The notes under the pieces are model-generated. The model was not told where the DNA came from. It saw only the letters and a program-made list of their open reading frames with translations, and did not search any database. This document shows positions 43,674 to 52,788 of a stretch of DNA of 64,000 nt, in pieces. Source of the stretch: Bacillus manliponensis (GTDB taxonomy: Bacteria; Bacillota; Bacilli; Bacillales; Bacillaceae_G). Position numbers and translations under genes: made by a program. Positions within the stretch are counted from its first letter, which is position 1. Each line of letters opens with the position of its first letter. The stretch is taken from assembly GCF_000712595.1 (NCBI RefSeq), contig NZ_JOTN01000004.1, forward strand, positions 247,409 through 311,408, in the 5' to 3' direction.

Positions 43674-44474
43674 ATGAAAAAGTTTTTATTGGCCTATTCT
43701 TGGCTCATTTTATTATTTCTCTATGTACCAATGATGGTATTGATGGTGTATTCATTTAATGATTCACGTATCAATGCAGAGTGGGGTGGATTTACACTTC
43801 ATTGGTACACGGATTTATTTCAAAAAGAAGCTGTTATTGATGCGCTTTTAAATAGTCTTACAATCGCTTTAATCACAACGTTTGTAACAACGCTACTAGG
43901 TGTATGTTTTTCATTAGCATTGCACCGTTATAAGTATCGCTTTGAAGGTGCAATTAACGGTCTCGTATATTTGCCAATTTTAATACCTGATATTTTAATG
44001 GGACTATCATTACTAATTTTATTTAGTCAGTTCGGTATAGAGCTAGGACAAACAACGATTATCATTGCGCATATTACATTTAGTGTATCGTTTGTTGTTG
44101 TTATTTTATCGGCACGTCTTTCTGGAATGGGACGCGATTTAGAAGAAGCGGCAAATGATTTAGGAGCAACGCCTTGGCAAACATTTCGCTATGTGACATT
44201 ACCAGGACTTGCACCAGGCATCATTTCAGCGGCACTATTAACGTTTACGTTGTCTATCGATGATTTCGTTATTAGTTTCTTCGTATCTGGTCCAGGTTCA
44301 ACAACATTACCACTGTACATTTACGGTATGGTAAAACGCGGTATAACACCAGAAATCAATGCCTTATCAACAATTTTAATTGTTACAATTGTAGGGTTAA
44401 TGATTCTTTCTGAAATTTTCCGTAACAAAGGTAGAGATGGAGAAGACAATTCGGGAGGACATTTACCATTATAA
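43674..44474 (+). CDS. potC: Spermidine/putrescine ABC transporter permease
   Basis: 266 residues, six bases after potB, with AAGAGGAG before the ATG. Six membrane segments and EAA loop EEAANDLGATPWQTFRYVTLP. Partner of PotB. Confidence 0.94.
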   Translation: MKKFLLAYSWLILLFLYVPMMVLMVYSFNDSRINAEWGGFTLHWYTDLFQKEAVIDALLNSLTIALITTFVTTLLGVCFSLALHRYKYRFEGAINGLVYLPILIPDILMGLSLLILFSQFGIELGQTTIIIAHITFSVSFVVVILSARLSGMGRDLEEAANDLGATPWQTFRYVTLPGLAPGIISAALLTFTLSIDDFVISFFVSGPGSTTLPLYIYGMVKRGITPEINALSTILIVTIVGLMILSEIFRNKGRDGEDNSGGHLPL

Positions 44475-44492
44475 ATTAGGGAGGTCGCACGC

Positions 44493-45545
44493 ATGAAATG
44501 GATGAAGACACTGGCGGCTACAGCACTTACATTTACAGTTGCTGCAGGCGTACTAGCAGGGTGCGGTGAGAAAAAAGAAGAGCTCAACATTTATAGCTGG
44601 GCAGATAACTTTGATGAGCAAGTTATTAAAGATTTTGAGAAAGAATATAACGTAAAAGTAAACTATGATATATACGCAAGTAATGAAGAAATGCTTGCGA
44701 AATTGCAAGCTGGCGGATCGCAATATGATTTAATTCAACCGTCTGATTATATGGTAAAAACAATGACAGAGATGGATTTGTTAGAGCCATTAAATAAAGA
44801 AAATATTCCAAACGTAGAAAACCTTGTATCGAACTTTAAAACACCACCGTTCGACCCGGAAAATAAATATTCGGTTGTATATACTTGGGGTGTAACAGGG
44901 ATTGCGTACAATAAAAAGTATGTAAAAGATATACCAACAAGTTGGGAAGATCTTTGGAATGAAAAGTATAAAGGTCGCGTTGTATTATTAAATGATTCAC
45001 GCGAAGTACTTGGTATGTCCCTGAAGAAAAATGGATTTTCAAATAGTACACAAAATGATGCAGAATTAGTGAAAGCAAAAGAGGATTTACAAACACTGCT
45101 TCCAAACTTACTTGCATTTGATACAGATAATATTAAACAAAAGTTTATTACAGAAGACGCATGGATTGGTACAGTATGGTCTGGTGATGCAGCTTACATC
45201 GCAAAAGATAATAAAGATGTAGGTTACGTTGTGCCACAAGAGGGCGGTACAATTTGGGCAGATACGTTAGCAATTCCAAAGGGTGCAAAAAATAAAGAAC
45301 TTGCAGAGAAATTCATTAACTACTTAATGGATCCGAAAGTAAGTGTGAAGAACTATGAATCAATTGGCTATAGTAATCCAAATGAAAAAGCACATGAGCT
45401 TCATAGTGAAGAATATAGAAATAACCGTATGATTTTCTTAACGCAAGAAGAGTTAGATCGTACAGAGTGGCTTCTTGATGTAGATACGAAGTTAAAAGAG
45501 TATGACCGTTATTGGACAGAACTGAAAACGGGAAAAGGTAAGTAA
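44493..45545 (+). CDS. potD: Spermidine/putrescine-binding lipoprotein
   Basis: 350 residues with GGGAGGT before the ATG. Lipoprotein signal with lipobox LAGC near residue 23, then the type 2 periplasmic-binding fold (LNIYSWADNFDEQVIKDFEK, QPSDYMVKTM, VYTWGVTGIAYN, GTVWSGDAAYIA). Captures polyamine outside the membrane and delivers it to PotBC. Last gene of the operon. Confidence 0.94.
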   Translation: MKWMKTLAATALTFTVAAGVLAGCGEKKEELNIYSWADNFDEQVIKDFEKEYNVKVNYDIYASNEEMLAKLQAGGSQYDLIQPSDYMVKTMTEMDLLEPLNKENIPNVENLVSNFKTPPFDPENKYSVVYTWGVTGIAYNKKYVKDIPTSWEDLWNEKYKGRVVLLNDSREVLGMSLKKNGFSNSTQNDAELVKAKEDLQTLLPNLLAFDTDNIKQKFITEDAWIGTVWSGDAAYIAKDNKDVGYVVPQEGGTIWADTLAIPKGAKNKELAEKFINYLMDPKVSVKNYESIGYSNPNEKAHELHSEEYRNNRMIFLTQEELDRTEWLLDVDTKLKEYDRYWTELKTGKGK

Positions 45546-45550
45546 TGCTG

Positions 45551-45581
45551 ACACGATTCCTTGTTAGGAATCGTGTTTTTT
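45551..45581 (+). terminator. Terminator of the pot operon
   Basis: ACACGATTCCT-TGTT-AGGAATCGTGTTTTTT. Confidence 0.9.
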
Positions 45582-45601
45582 GCTAGTAGGAGGAATAGAA
45601 G

Positions 45602-46231
45602 GTGAAACAAAAGTTTCGTATATATGAAATCATTGCAATAGCAATCTTAGCGCTAGTATTTAGCTTCATCGCTTGGCATGTTCGTGCTGGGGGTGTCATT
45701 GGACTGGATGAATATGTTAAAGGGATGGTAAAAGGTTTACAAACAGAAAAATCACTTGCCTTCTTTTCTTATTTCACAAAGTTTGGATCTGAAATTGGAA
45801 TCGTTGTTACAGTTGTCATTAGTATGCTTGTATTTTGGAAAAAGCGTTATTTTGCAGCATTTCTTATTTATCCAATCGCTGTAATTAGCACACATTTTAT
45901 TAACCAATTATTAAAAGTGATGATTGGAAGAGAACGTCCATCATTAAATGAAGCAGTTGATGCGGTTGGCTATAGTTTCCCAAGTGGACACTCGATGTTA
46001 GCTGTGGTCACATATGGATTTATTGCATATATGGCTATTATTCATATAAATAATAAAGCAGGTAAGTTCTTTATTACAATCGCAGCAACAATATGGATTG
46101 TATGGATTGGGCTAAGCCGCGTCATTTTAAATGTTCATTATCCGACAGATATTATCGCTGGATTTTGCGCAGGCGGAATTATATTAATTGTTGCAATGTA
46201 CTTCAATCGTTTTTTACACTTTACAAAATGA
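45602..46231 (+). CDS. PAP2-family membrane phosphatase
   Basis: 209 residues from a GTG with AGGAGGAATAG upstream. Five to six membrane segments and the three acid-phosphatase motifs KVMIGRERPS, YSFPSGHSM and SRVILNVHYPTDIIAG. Likely an undecaprenyl pyrophosphate or phosphatidylglycerophosphate phosphatase acting at the outer face of the membrane; which one is not decidable here. Confidence 0.92.
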   Translation: MKQKFRIYEIIAIAILALVFSFIAWHVRAGGVIGLDEYVKGMVKGLQTEKSLAFFSYFTKFGSEIGIVVTVVISMLVFWKKRYFAAFLIYPIAVISTHFINQLLKVMIGRERPSLNEAVDAVGYSFPSGHSMLAVVTYGFIAYMAIIHINNKAGKFFITIAATIWIVWIGLSRVILNVHYPTDIIAGFCAGGIILIVAMYFNRFLHFTK

Positions 46232-46233
46232 TG

Positions 46234-46268
46234 AAAAGCTATCCTTTTATATGAGGGATAGCTTTTTT
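46234..46268 (+). terminator. Terminator after the PAP2 gene
   Basis: AAAAGCTATCC and GGGATAGCTTTT arms with T run. Confidence 0.82.
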
Positions 46269-46349
46269 AAATGTTTTAAAATGGGATGTGATACAATGAA
46301 AGACAGTAGTTAATAGGATGAATTTGAAGGAAATGGTTGGTGAAAAGTT

Positions 46350-48545
46350 GTGAAAACAAATGTACATAAAGTAGACAGGTGGGGAAGAATTGGTAGCTTT
46401 TTGCACCAGTTTCGTGCGACAACAATTGCAGTACTGTTAGTAATTGCTATAACTCTCGGTATATTCGCACCAAAGCTTCCTGATGTACTGGGCGGAGATG
46501 GTTTTGAAACAGACGGTGATTATATTGTAACAAAGGAAATGCTAGATAAGGATTTTAATCAGTCACAAGATGCATTACTGTTAGTCTTTCAAAAAGAACA
46601 AGGTGTATCTAAAGAGAATTTCACAAAACAAGTAGAACAAATTGTAAAGAAAATAGAACAAGAAGAAACATATAAGTCGTTTTATCATCCATTCAATGGG
46701 ACAGAAATGATGAAAGACGATGTTGCATACGGAACGATTTTATTTTCTGGGAAAACAACTGAAGAGCGTAATGAAAAAACATTAGCGTTCGCTAAGGAAA
46801 TAAAAAAAGAAAGTAACGATGAGGTGAAAGTGTCACCAACTGGTTTTCCTATTATCAATCAAGAAATTAACGAGCGAACGCAAAACGATTTAATGGTAGC
46901 TGAAATGATTGGTTTGCCAATTGCATTTTTAGTGCTATTACTTTCGTTTGGTAGCTTGCTTGCATCCATTTTACCGATTATAAACGGAGCGCTTAGCGTT
47001 ATTAGTACGATGGGGATTTTATATTTCATCGGCTTGGAAACAGAGTTATCTATTTTTGTTTTAAATGTAGCGCCAATGATTGGTCTAGCACTATCGATTG
47101 ATTTTGCCTTATTGTTTGTGAATCGTTTTAGAGAAGAGTTAGAACATCGCAATGTAAAAGACGCGATTGCTGTGACCTATCAAACGGCAGGCCGAGCAAT
47201 TGTCTTTTCCGGATTATGTGTGTTTGTTGGATTATCAGGACTCTTTTTCTTCCAAATCGATTATATTCAATCAGTAGCCATTAGCGGCATGATTGTTGTT
47301 GTGATGAGTATTTTATTCTCACTGACGCTTTTACCAGCGCTATTATCCTTAATTGGAAAGCGTTTAATAAGAAAGAAAAAAGCTGTTCATCGCACTGCAC
47401 CTTTTTGGAGAAAGTTTGCACAGTTTGTCATGAAGTACCCGGTTGTCATGACAATGGCAGTTGTAGCATTTATTATCGTTTGTTTATTACCACTTCGAAC
47501 GGCAGATTTACAGTTTCCAAGCGTAGAGGCATTGCCAGAGCATAGTGATGCACGTGTTGCCTACGAAAAATATGAAGATTCATTCCAAACGCTTGCGAAA
47601 ACACATGCAGATGTTACAATCGTCGCTGAAATGGACGGAAATGTTACAGAGAAAGAGAATTTAGAGGCATTAGAAACGTTATCGGAGCAGTTAAAAGCAG
47701 ATGAAGATGTATATGAAGTAAAAGGACTATATGAAACACTGGGCAATATGAGCGCAGAGCAAGTAGTAGGAGCGCTTCAATCTCCCCAGCGTGAGCAAAT
47801 AGAACCTGTCCTTCAAAGCTATGTAAATGGTAATAAAACAATTATTCACGTGTATTTACAAGCGAAGCCGCGTACGGAAACGGCAAAACAATGGGTACGT
47901 GATTTCAAAAGCAATTATAAAACAGAGGATATCACTTATTATATGGGTGGCATGACAACGTTTGAGCAAGAGTTAGAAGACGAAATTAAAGATAAAGTTG
48001 TTATCAGTATGTCGGTTATTTTCGGATCAACATTTTTCATTTTATTAATTGCATTCAGATCACTTCTCATTCCAATTAAAGCCATCATCATGAACATTTT
48101 AAGTTTAAGTGCAACGATTGGAATCGTATTATGGCTATTCCAAGGTGGGCATTTTGGATTAGAAGAGAGTTCGGTTTTATTTGTCCTTCCTATTTTCATA
48201 TTTGGGCTCGTGTTTGGACTTAGTATGGATTATGAGGTGTTCTTAATTTCTCGTATTCATGAATTGTACGAGGAAACAAAAGATAATGATTATGCGACGT
48301 TAGAAGGATTAGTGTCAACGAGTCGCATTATTACATCGGCAGCTTTAATTATGATTGTTGTAACTGGGGCGTTTGCGTTCACTGATATTTTACCAGTGAA
48401 GCAAATGGGAATTGGCGTTGCCCTTGCGATTTTCCTTGATGCAACGATTATTCGCCTTATTCTTGTTCCGAGTTTAATGAAAATGTTTGGGGCATGGAAC
48501 TGGTGGCTCCCATTTCGAAAGAAAAATGAAAAAGAAATATCTTAA
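46350..48545 (+). CDS. MMPL-family (RND-type) transporter
   Basis: 731 residues, probable GTG start. Two repeats, each with an N-terminal membrane helix, an extracellular domain (about 50-185 and 385-540) and a five-helix bundle; the conserved GLALSIDFALLFVNRFREE and FGLSMDYEVFLISRIHE carry the proton-relay Asp in the fourth helices. Like YdfJ of B. subtilis and MmpL3-type exporters of lipids or drugs. Substrate unknown; single gene. Confidence 0.92.
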   Translation: MKTNVHKVDRWGRIGSFLHQFRATTIAVLLVIAITLGIFAPKLPDVLGGDGFETDGDYIVTKEMLDKDFNQSQDALLLVFQKEQGVSKENFTKQVEQIVKKIEQEETYKSFYHPFNGTEMMKDDVAYGTILFSGKTTEERNEKTLAFAKEIKKESNDEVKVSPTGFPIINQEINERTQNDLMVAEMIGLPIAFLVLLLSFGSLLASILPIINGALSVISTMGILYFIGLETELSIFVLNVAPMIGLALSIDFALLFVNRFREELEHRNVKDAIAVTYQTAGRAIVFSGLCVFVGLSGLFFFQIDYIQSVAISGMIVVVMSILFSLTLLPALLSLIGKRLIRKKKAVHRTAPFWRKFAQFVMKYPVVMTMAVVAFIIVCLLPLRTADLQFPSVEALPEHSDARVAYEKYEDSFQTLAKTHADVTIVAEMDGNVTEKENLEALETLSEQLKADEDVYEVKGLYETLGNMSAEQVVGALQSPQREQIEPVLQSYVNGNKTIIHVYLQAKPRTETAKQWVRDFKSNYKTEDITYYMGGMTTFEQELEDEIKDKVVISMSVIFGSTFFILLIAFRSLLIPIKAIIMNILSLSATIGIVLWLFQGGHFGLEESSVLFVLPIFIFGLVFGLSMDYEVFLISRIHELYEETKDNDYATLEGLVSTSRIITSAALIMIVVTGAFAFTDILPVKQMGIGVALAIFLDATIIRLILVPSLMKMFGAWNWWLPFRKKNEKEIS

Positions 48546-48581
48546 AAATAGCCTTCATCCTATAGGATGGAGGCTATTTTT
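48544..48581 (+). terminator. Terminator after the MMPL gene
   Basis: AAAATAGCCTTCATCC-TATA-GGATGGAGGCTATTTT. Confidence 0.9.
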
Positions 48582-48650
48582 ATGAATAGTCTCCCCCCTT
48601 GTTTGAGAATAGTATGAGATAAGAACACTATATAAAAGCAGGTGAAGACA

Positions 48651-49067
48651 ATGTTTCGTTATTTTAAATTTAAGTTAAATGACACTGTGCAGTTTTCAGA
48701 AAAGGATGGGCATGTATATCGCATTGTCGGCTATAGATTAGAAAAGGGATTTTATCCAAAAGATGAATGGACTCATATTATTTATGAATTGTTACGGGAG
48801 TTTGATGGGTACACACTTGACGCGGAAGAAGATGAACTTGTGAAAGTTATTCAAGTAGAAGATGAGTATTACAAAATTCATGAAATGTCAGGTTATCGTT
48901 ATCCAGTAAAAATGACAGTTCCGTTAAAACAGGCCCAAGAAGGAACAATTGATGAATTACTTGATGCATATAATGATTACAAACGCTTGGCGGAATTTTT
49001 TAACGATTTATCATATGAACGGAAAGCGGAAGCGATGTTAGTGGAAATGAAAAAACTTCGAGCTTAA
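48651..49067 (+). CDS. Conserved hypothetical cytosolic protein
   Basis: 138 residues from the ATG at 48651, 9 bases after AGG; an in-frame GTG at 48642 is less well placed. No signal peptide or membrane segment. N-terminal beta-rich half (FKFKLNDTVQFSEKDGHVYR, WTHIIYELLREFDGYTL), acidic middle, helical C-terminus (DELLDAYNDYKRLAEFFNDL). The first half looks like a small SH3-like or tudor-type barrel. I do not recognise the family. Confidence 0.75.
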   Translation: MFRYFKFKLNDTVQFSEKDGHVYRIVGYRLEKGFYPKDEWTHIIYELLREFDGYTLDAEEDELVKVIQVEDEYYKIHEMSGYRYPVKMTVPLKQAQEGTIDELLDAYNDYKRLAEFFNDLSYERKAEAMLVEMKKLRA

Positions 49068-49177
49068 CAAAAGTGCTCCTATCTAGAATCTGTCTTTTTC
49101 AATGTACATCATATGTTATTTTTCATGAAAATCATTTATAGTAGAAAAAGAAATAAACACGTAAAGGTGATGTACAT

Positions 49178-50080
49178 ATGGAATTGAAGAGAAAGGGAGA
49201 ATGGTGTGAAATTACCGTTCCATCCGTTTGGAATGGTATGTCGATTGATTCTCTTTTAAAAATAGAGTGGCAAGTGCCGAAAAAATTATTGCATCGTTAC
49301 CGTATGGAAAATGCGATTCTTGTAAACGGAGAAAAAAGAAAATGGAATGACCTTTTACAAGAGGGAGAGAAATTACAAATTCATATGTTTCCCACGGAAG
49401 AATATGGCGTTGAACCTGAATTTTATGACGTAGATGTTATATATGAGGATGATCATGTATTAATCGTAAATAAACCAATTGGTGTTGATACGCATCCAGC
49501 TGAAAAAGGTGGGAAAGGTACGTTAGCAAATTACGTAGCGTTTCATCTTCAAACAGAAGGAATTGAAACAAAAGTACGTCATATTCATCGGTTAGATAAA
49601 GATACATCTGGTGGTGTCGTTTTTGCGAAGCATGCGTTAGCTGGTGTCATTATGGATCGTTTATTAATGGAACGAAAAATAAAGAGAACATATATGGCGC
49701 TTGTTGAAGGAAGAATGAAAAAGAAAAAAGGAACGATTGATGAACCAATTGGTCGAGATCGTCATCATGCAACAAGACGCCGCGTTTCGCCAAAGGGAGA
49801 CCGAGCGATTACACATTATGAAGTCGTTCAGTATGAGAAAGAAAAAAATATAACACTCGTGGAATTACAACTGGAAACAGGACGCACACATCAAATCCGT
49901 GTGCATATGAGCCATCTTGGTTATCCGCTTATTGGTGATACATTATATGGTGGAAAAACGAAGCGACTATCTCGCCAAGCATTGCATGCGGCACATGTTT
50001 CTTTTATTCATCCTATTACGAAGCAACATATTGTAGTAGATGTGCCAATTCCAGAGGATATGCAGCGCATTTTCTCCTGA
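49178..50080 (+). CDS. RluA-family RNA pseudouridine synthase
   Basis: 300 residues with AAAGGTGA before the ATG. An S4-like N-terminus (SIDSLLKIEWQVPKKLLHRY) and the catalytic domain with IHRLDKDTSGGVVFAK, where the Asp is the nucleophile, and ETGRTHQIRVHMSHLGYPLIG. Converts uridine to pseudouridine in rRNA or tRNA; closest to YhcT/YjbO-type enzymes of Bacillus, exact target unknown. Confidence 0.93.
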   Translation: MELKRKGEWCEITVPSVWNGMSIDSLLKIEWQVPKKLLHRYRMENAILVNGEKRKWNDLLQEGEKLQIHMFPTEEYGVEPEFYDVDVIYEDDHVLIVNKPIGVDTHPAEKGGKGTLANYVAFHLQTEGIETKVRHIHRLDKDTSGGVVFAKHALAGVIMDRLLMERKIKRTYMALVEGRMKKKKGTIDEPIGRDRHHATRRRVSPKGDRAITHYEVVQYEKEKNITLVELQLETGRTHQIRVHMSHLGYPLIGDTLYGGKTKRLSRQALHAAHVSFIHPITKQHIVVDVPIPEDMQRIFS

Positions 50081-50108
50081 GGAATTAAGGAAGTAGTCTT
50101 ATGGTCGG

Positions 50109-50182
50109 TAAAAGCCCGATTGGTCGGGCTAACACTCAGTGGGGGATGAAGAAAACCCCCACTGAGTGAAGTTTCACTTTAT
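50109..50182 (+). repeat. bcr1-like repeat, 3' half only
   Basis: From TAAAAGCCCGATTGGTCGGG to GAAGTTTCACTTTAT. It holds two hairpins, AGCCCGATTGGTCGGGCT and CTCAGTGGGGG...CCCCCACTGAG, and could also end the pseudouridine synthase transcript. Confidence 0.78.
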
Positions 50183-50288
50183 AAGTCAAACGAATAAGTT
50201 TGACTTTTTTCTATATAAAAAAGTTTTTCATGCAGGATTTTTTTATAAAACAGAGAAGGACGTAAGAGGGAAAAGAGGTGGAATGTGA

Positions 50289-50882
50289 TTGAAAGCATAT
50301 AAATATATCATTTTTATAAGTAGTGTAATGAGTATTTTTGCTTATCCGTATTTGCCAGATACCATTGCTATCCACTGGCGTGTAAATGGAAAAGCGGATG
50401 AATTTGTAAATAAACAAGCAGTTTTTATGTTACCAATTTTACTGCTTTTCATACATAGCATCTTTTTATTTGCAGAACAATACATATATAAAATGCAAGG
50501 TGATGGAAAACGGATGATTCGAAATATGGAATCTATTATACTGCTCTTCTTGTTATATATTCATTCTATATTGATTTTAATTGGGGTAGGTGTAAGTTTA
50601 CATTTCCAAAGTTGGCTTACTGCTGGAATTGGTTTGTTTTTATTTTTGTTAAGTAAATGTTTTAAAAGGATAGGAGCGGAAGAGACGGAACCGAAAATGT
50701 TACGGAAGATCCGGCTTTATAGTAAGTATACATTTCGAGTTATGGCGATAGCTGTTATTATTTGTTTGCCGTTGCAAAACGAATTATCTTTTTATGCGCT
50801 TATTACTATTATGAGTTGTGGTGCAGTTATATTTATGAGCTGTGTTTTATATGAGTATATTTTAGAGAGTTATAAAACATAG
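50289..50882 (+). CDS. DUF1648/SdpI-like membrane protein
   Basis: 197 residues, TTG start after GAGGTGGAATG. Membrane protein with five or six segments. The N-terminal YPYLPDTIAIHWRVNGKADEF is the DUF1648 signature found in SdpI, the immunity/signal protein of the SDP toxin, and in related proteins. No sdp toxin gene is adjacent; function is open. Confidence 0.82.
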   Translation: MKAYKYIIFISSVMSIFAYPYLPDTIAIHWRVNGKADEFVNKQAVFMLPILLLFIHSIFLFAEQYIYKMQGDGKRMIRNMESIILLFLLYIHSILILIGVGVSLHFQSWLTAGIGLFLFLLSKCFKRIGAEETEPKMLRKIRLYSKYTFRVMAIAVIICLPLQNELSFYALITIMSCGAVIFMSCVLYEYILESYKT

Positions 50883-50905
50883 ATATGGAGAAAAAGACAA
50901 ATAGG

Positions 50906-50938
50906 AAAAAGCCTTCTATTTTAGAAGGCTATATTTTC
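50906..50938. terminator. Bidirectional terminator between SdpI-like and CAP genes
   Basis: AGCCTTCTA-TTT-TAGAAGGCT with A run on one side and TATTTT on the other. Confidence 0.8.
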
Positions 50939-50939
50939 C

Positions 50940-51944
50940 TTATTTTGTAATGAATTGTTGCGTCCAGTAGTTTCCGTTCTCTACATAGCCAACACCGATA
51001 TGTGTGTAACCATTGTTTAAAATGTTTGCACGGTGACCAGAACTATTCATCCAAGCTTGTACAACTTCTTCTGGTGTACGTTGACCTTGTGCGATGTTTT
51101 CACCAGCAGACTTATAAGAAACTCCAAATTGTTTCATCATATCAAATGGAGATCCGTATGTTGGGCTGTTATGATCAAAGTAACGGTTTTTTTGCATATC
51201 TTCTGACTTCACGCGAGCTACTTTACTTAATAATGTATCTACTTGTAAAGCTGGTAAACCTTGTTTTGCACGCTCAGCGTTTGTTAAATCAACAACTTTT
51301 TGTTCGAATGCACTTAATGAACTATCTACTTCTTCAGTTGGTTTCTCTTCTTCAGGTTTCGTAGTTTCATTGTTGTTTGTTGTGCCGTTTTCTTCAGGTT
51401 TCGTAGTTTCATTACCTGTTTCAGGCTTTTCTTCAGGAGCTACAGTTTCATTACCTGTTTCAGGTTTTTCTTCAGGAGCTACAGTTTCGTTACCTGTTTC
51501 AGGCTTTTCTTCAGGAGCTACAGTTTCGTTACCTGTTTCAGGTTTTTCTTCAGGAGCTACAGTTTCGTTACCTGTTTCAGGTTTTTCTTCAGGAGCTACA
51601 GTTTCGTTACCTGTTTCAGGCTTCTCCTCAGGTGTTACCGTTTCGTCTTGGTCGCATGGGTTTGTTACAAAGCCATGTTCACAAGGAATTGGATAAACGA
51701 CTTGCCCAGGAATGATGCAGTTGTTTTGTTCCATTGAAATAGGAGCCCACTTTACATATGAGAAAGTGTTTGATAAGAAACTATGTAAGTTCCCTTGGTT
51801 CATATGCTGTATAGAAAGTAGAGGGTTTGAAAGATTTTGAACCTTTAGGTTTGCAGGCTGCATTGTTTCTGCCTTTGCATCGTTTGTTGCTCCGAAAGTT
51901 AGAGCAGTCGCTGCCGCTACAGATAGTAAAATATGTTTTTTCAT
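50940..51944 (-). CDS. Secreted CAP/SCP-domain protein with tandem repeats (YkwD-like)
   Basis: 334 residues. Signal peptide (MKKHILLSVAAATALTFGAT, cleavage near AKA), a short N-terminal region with IPGQVVYPIPCEHGFVTNP, a linker of six 13-residue units EEKPETGNETVAP (residues 106-183, last unit ending TKP), and a C-terminal CAP domain (about 212-334) with DLTNAERAKQGLPALQVD, YFDHNSPTYGSPFDMM, AGENIAQGQRTPEEVVQAW and NSSGHRANILN. CAP proteins of Bacillus are secreted or spore-coat/cortex associated; their activity is not settled. GGGGGAC-type site upstream. The gap 51945-52334 holds its promoter and no gene. Confidence 0.9.
   Translation of the reverse strand: MKKHILLSVAAATALTFGATNDAKAETMQPANLKVQNLSNPLLSIQHMNQGNLHSFLSNTFSYVKWAPISMEQNNCIIPGQVVYPIPCEHGFVTNPCDQDETVTPEEKPETGNETVAPEEKPETGNETVAPEEKPETGNETVAPEEKPETGNETVAPEEKPETGNETVAPEEKPETGNETTKPEENGTTNNNETTKPEEEKPTEEVDSSLSAFEQKVVDLTNAERAKQGLPALQVDTLLSKVARVKSEDMQKNRYFDHNSPTYGSPFDMMKQFGVSYKSAGENIAQGQRTPEEVVQAWMNSSGHRANILNNGYTHIGVGYVENGNYWTQQFITK
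51396..51629 (-). repeat. Six 39-base tandem repeats within the CAP-protein gene
   Basis: Each unit encodes EEKPETGNETVAP; units differ at only a few third positions. Typical VNTR, likely to vary in number between strains. Confidence 0.9.
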
Positions 51945-52334
51945 TACGATTGTCCCCCGTGTATATGAAATTGTTATTTAACAGAGTTGTATTTTTCGCC
52001 TCTGTTGACTGACACACTTATCGTAGCATACATTTTCTCGGAAATAAGTTGGAAAAAAATTCATAGGTTAGCAAATTACCTTTTTTATCCTTATGAAGAA
52101 AGAAAGGAAAAAAGATAGAAAACTAGATTTTATAAGGAATTTTCAATATATTGAAAGGATGATTATATACAAAAAAATGGATGAAATTTCATAAGAATAA
52201 AAAGTGAAAAGCAGTTATACCAACGATTTGAGTTGTTCTTCGAGGAATATAATGGATACATTTTAACAAAACTGTAATATTCCTGTTATTCTTTTTTAAA
52301 AAGAGATAACATACTGTTATTGTTGTAGCGAATA

Positions 52335-52379
52335 AAAAGCGGCTATCTCTTTACATAGAAGAAAGGGGTAGTCGCTTTC
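52335..52379. terminator. Hairpin upstream of the tandem repeats
   Basis: AAAGCGGCTATC and GGTAGTCGCTTT pair with one mismatch around an 18-base loop. No coding gene lies on either side within 400 bases, so it may end an unseen small transcript. Confidence 0.4.
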
Positions 52380-52383
52380 TCAC

Positions 52384-52449
52384 TTTATCCCGTTATTTGT
52401 GGGCTGTGAAACTACCACTTCAAAGAGCCTGATTGAAGTTTCACTTTAT
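52384..52449 (+). repeat. bcr1-like repeat, internally deleted copy
   Basis: TTTATCCCGTTATTTGTGGG at left, GATTGAAGTTTCACTTTAT at right; the middle is lost. TTTAT at both ends. Confidence 0.72.
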
Positions 52450-52540
52450 ATAGAAGAAAGTGAAAATGTAGCGTGTTTTTTTATTTGTTTGGTCATGCTA
52501 ACAACTAGGAGAGGAGAAGTTCCTAGGATTGAAGTTTCAC

Positions 52541-52697
52541 TTTATCCCGCATTAACGGGCTGTAAGACTCCCACCTCAAAACTTAGAGGATTCAGAGAAG
52601 TTTAAGTGGGAGATAAACAGCCCGTAAAAGCCCGATTGGTCGGGCTAACAATCAGTGGGGGATGGAGAAGACCTCACTGATTGAAGTTTCACTTTAT
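52541..52697 (+). repeat. bcr1-like repeat, full-length copy (157 bases)
   Basis: From TTTATCCCGCATTAACGGGC to GAAGTTTCACTTTAT. The left TTTAT also forms the right end of a preceding partial unit (ATTGAAGTTTCACTTTAT, 52528-52545), so this copy sits exactly in the target left by an older one. Confidence 0.82.
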
Positions 52698-52788
52698 ATA
52701 ATAATGAAGAAAAGAAATTTCACACTTTCCACACAATTATTTGTTATCTTATTGTTAAAGAGATGCGGTGTAAAATGGAGGTAATAGT

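Noticed and set aside
51396-51629. Possible CRISPR array
   Set aside because: The 39-base repeats are contiguous, without spacers, and in frame within a coding gene.
51370-51696. Plus-strand ORF with VSLPVSGFSSGAT repeats
   Set aside because: It is the antisense reading of the tandem-repeat linker in the CAP-protein gene; no ribosome site, and the codon pattern follows the minus-strand gene.
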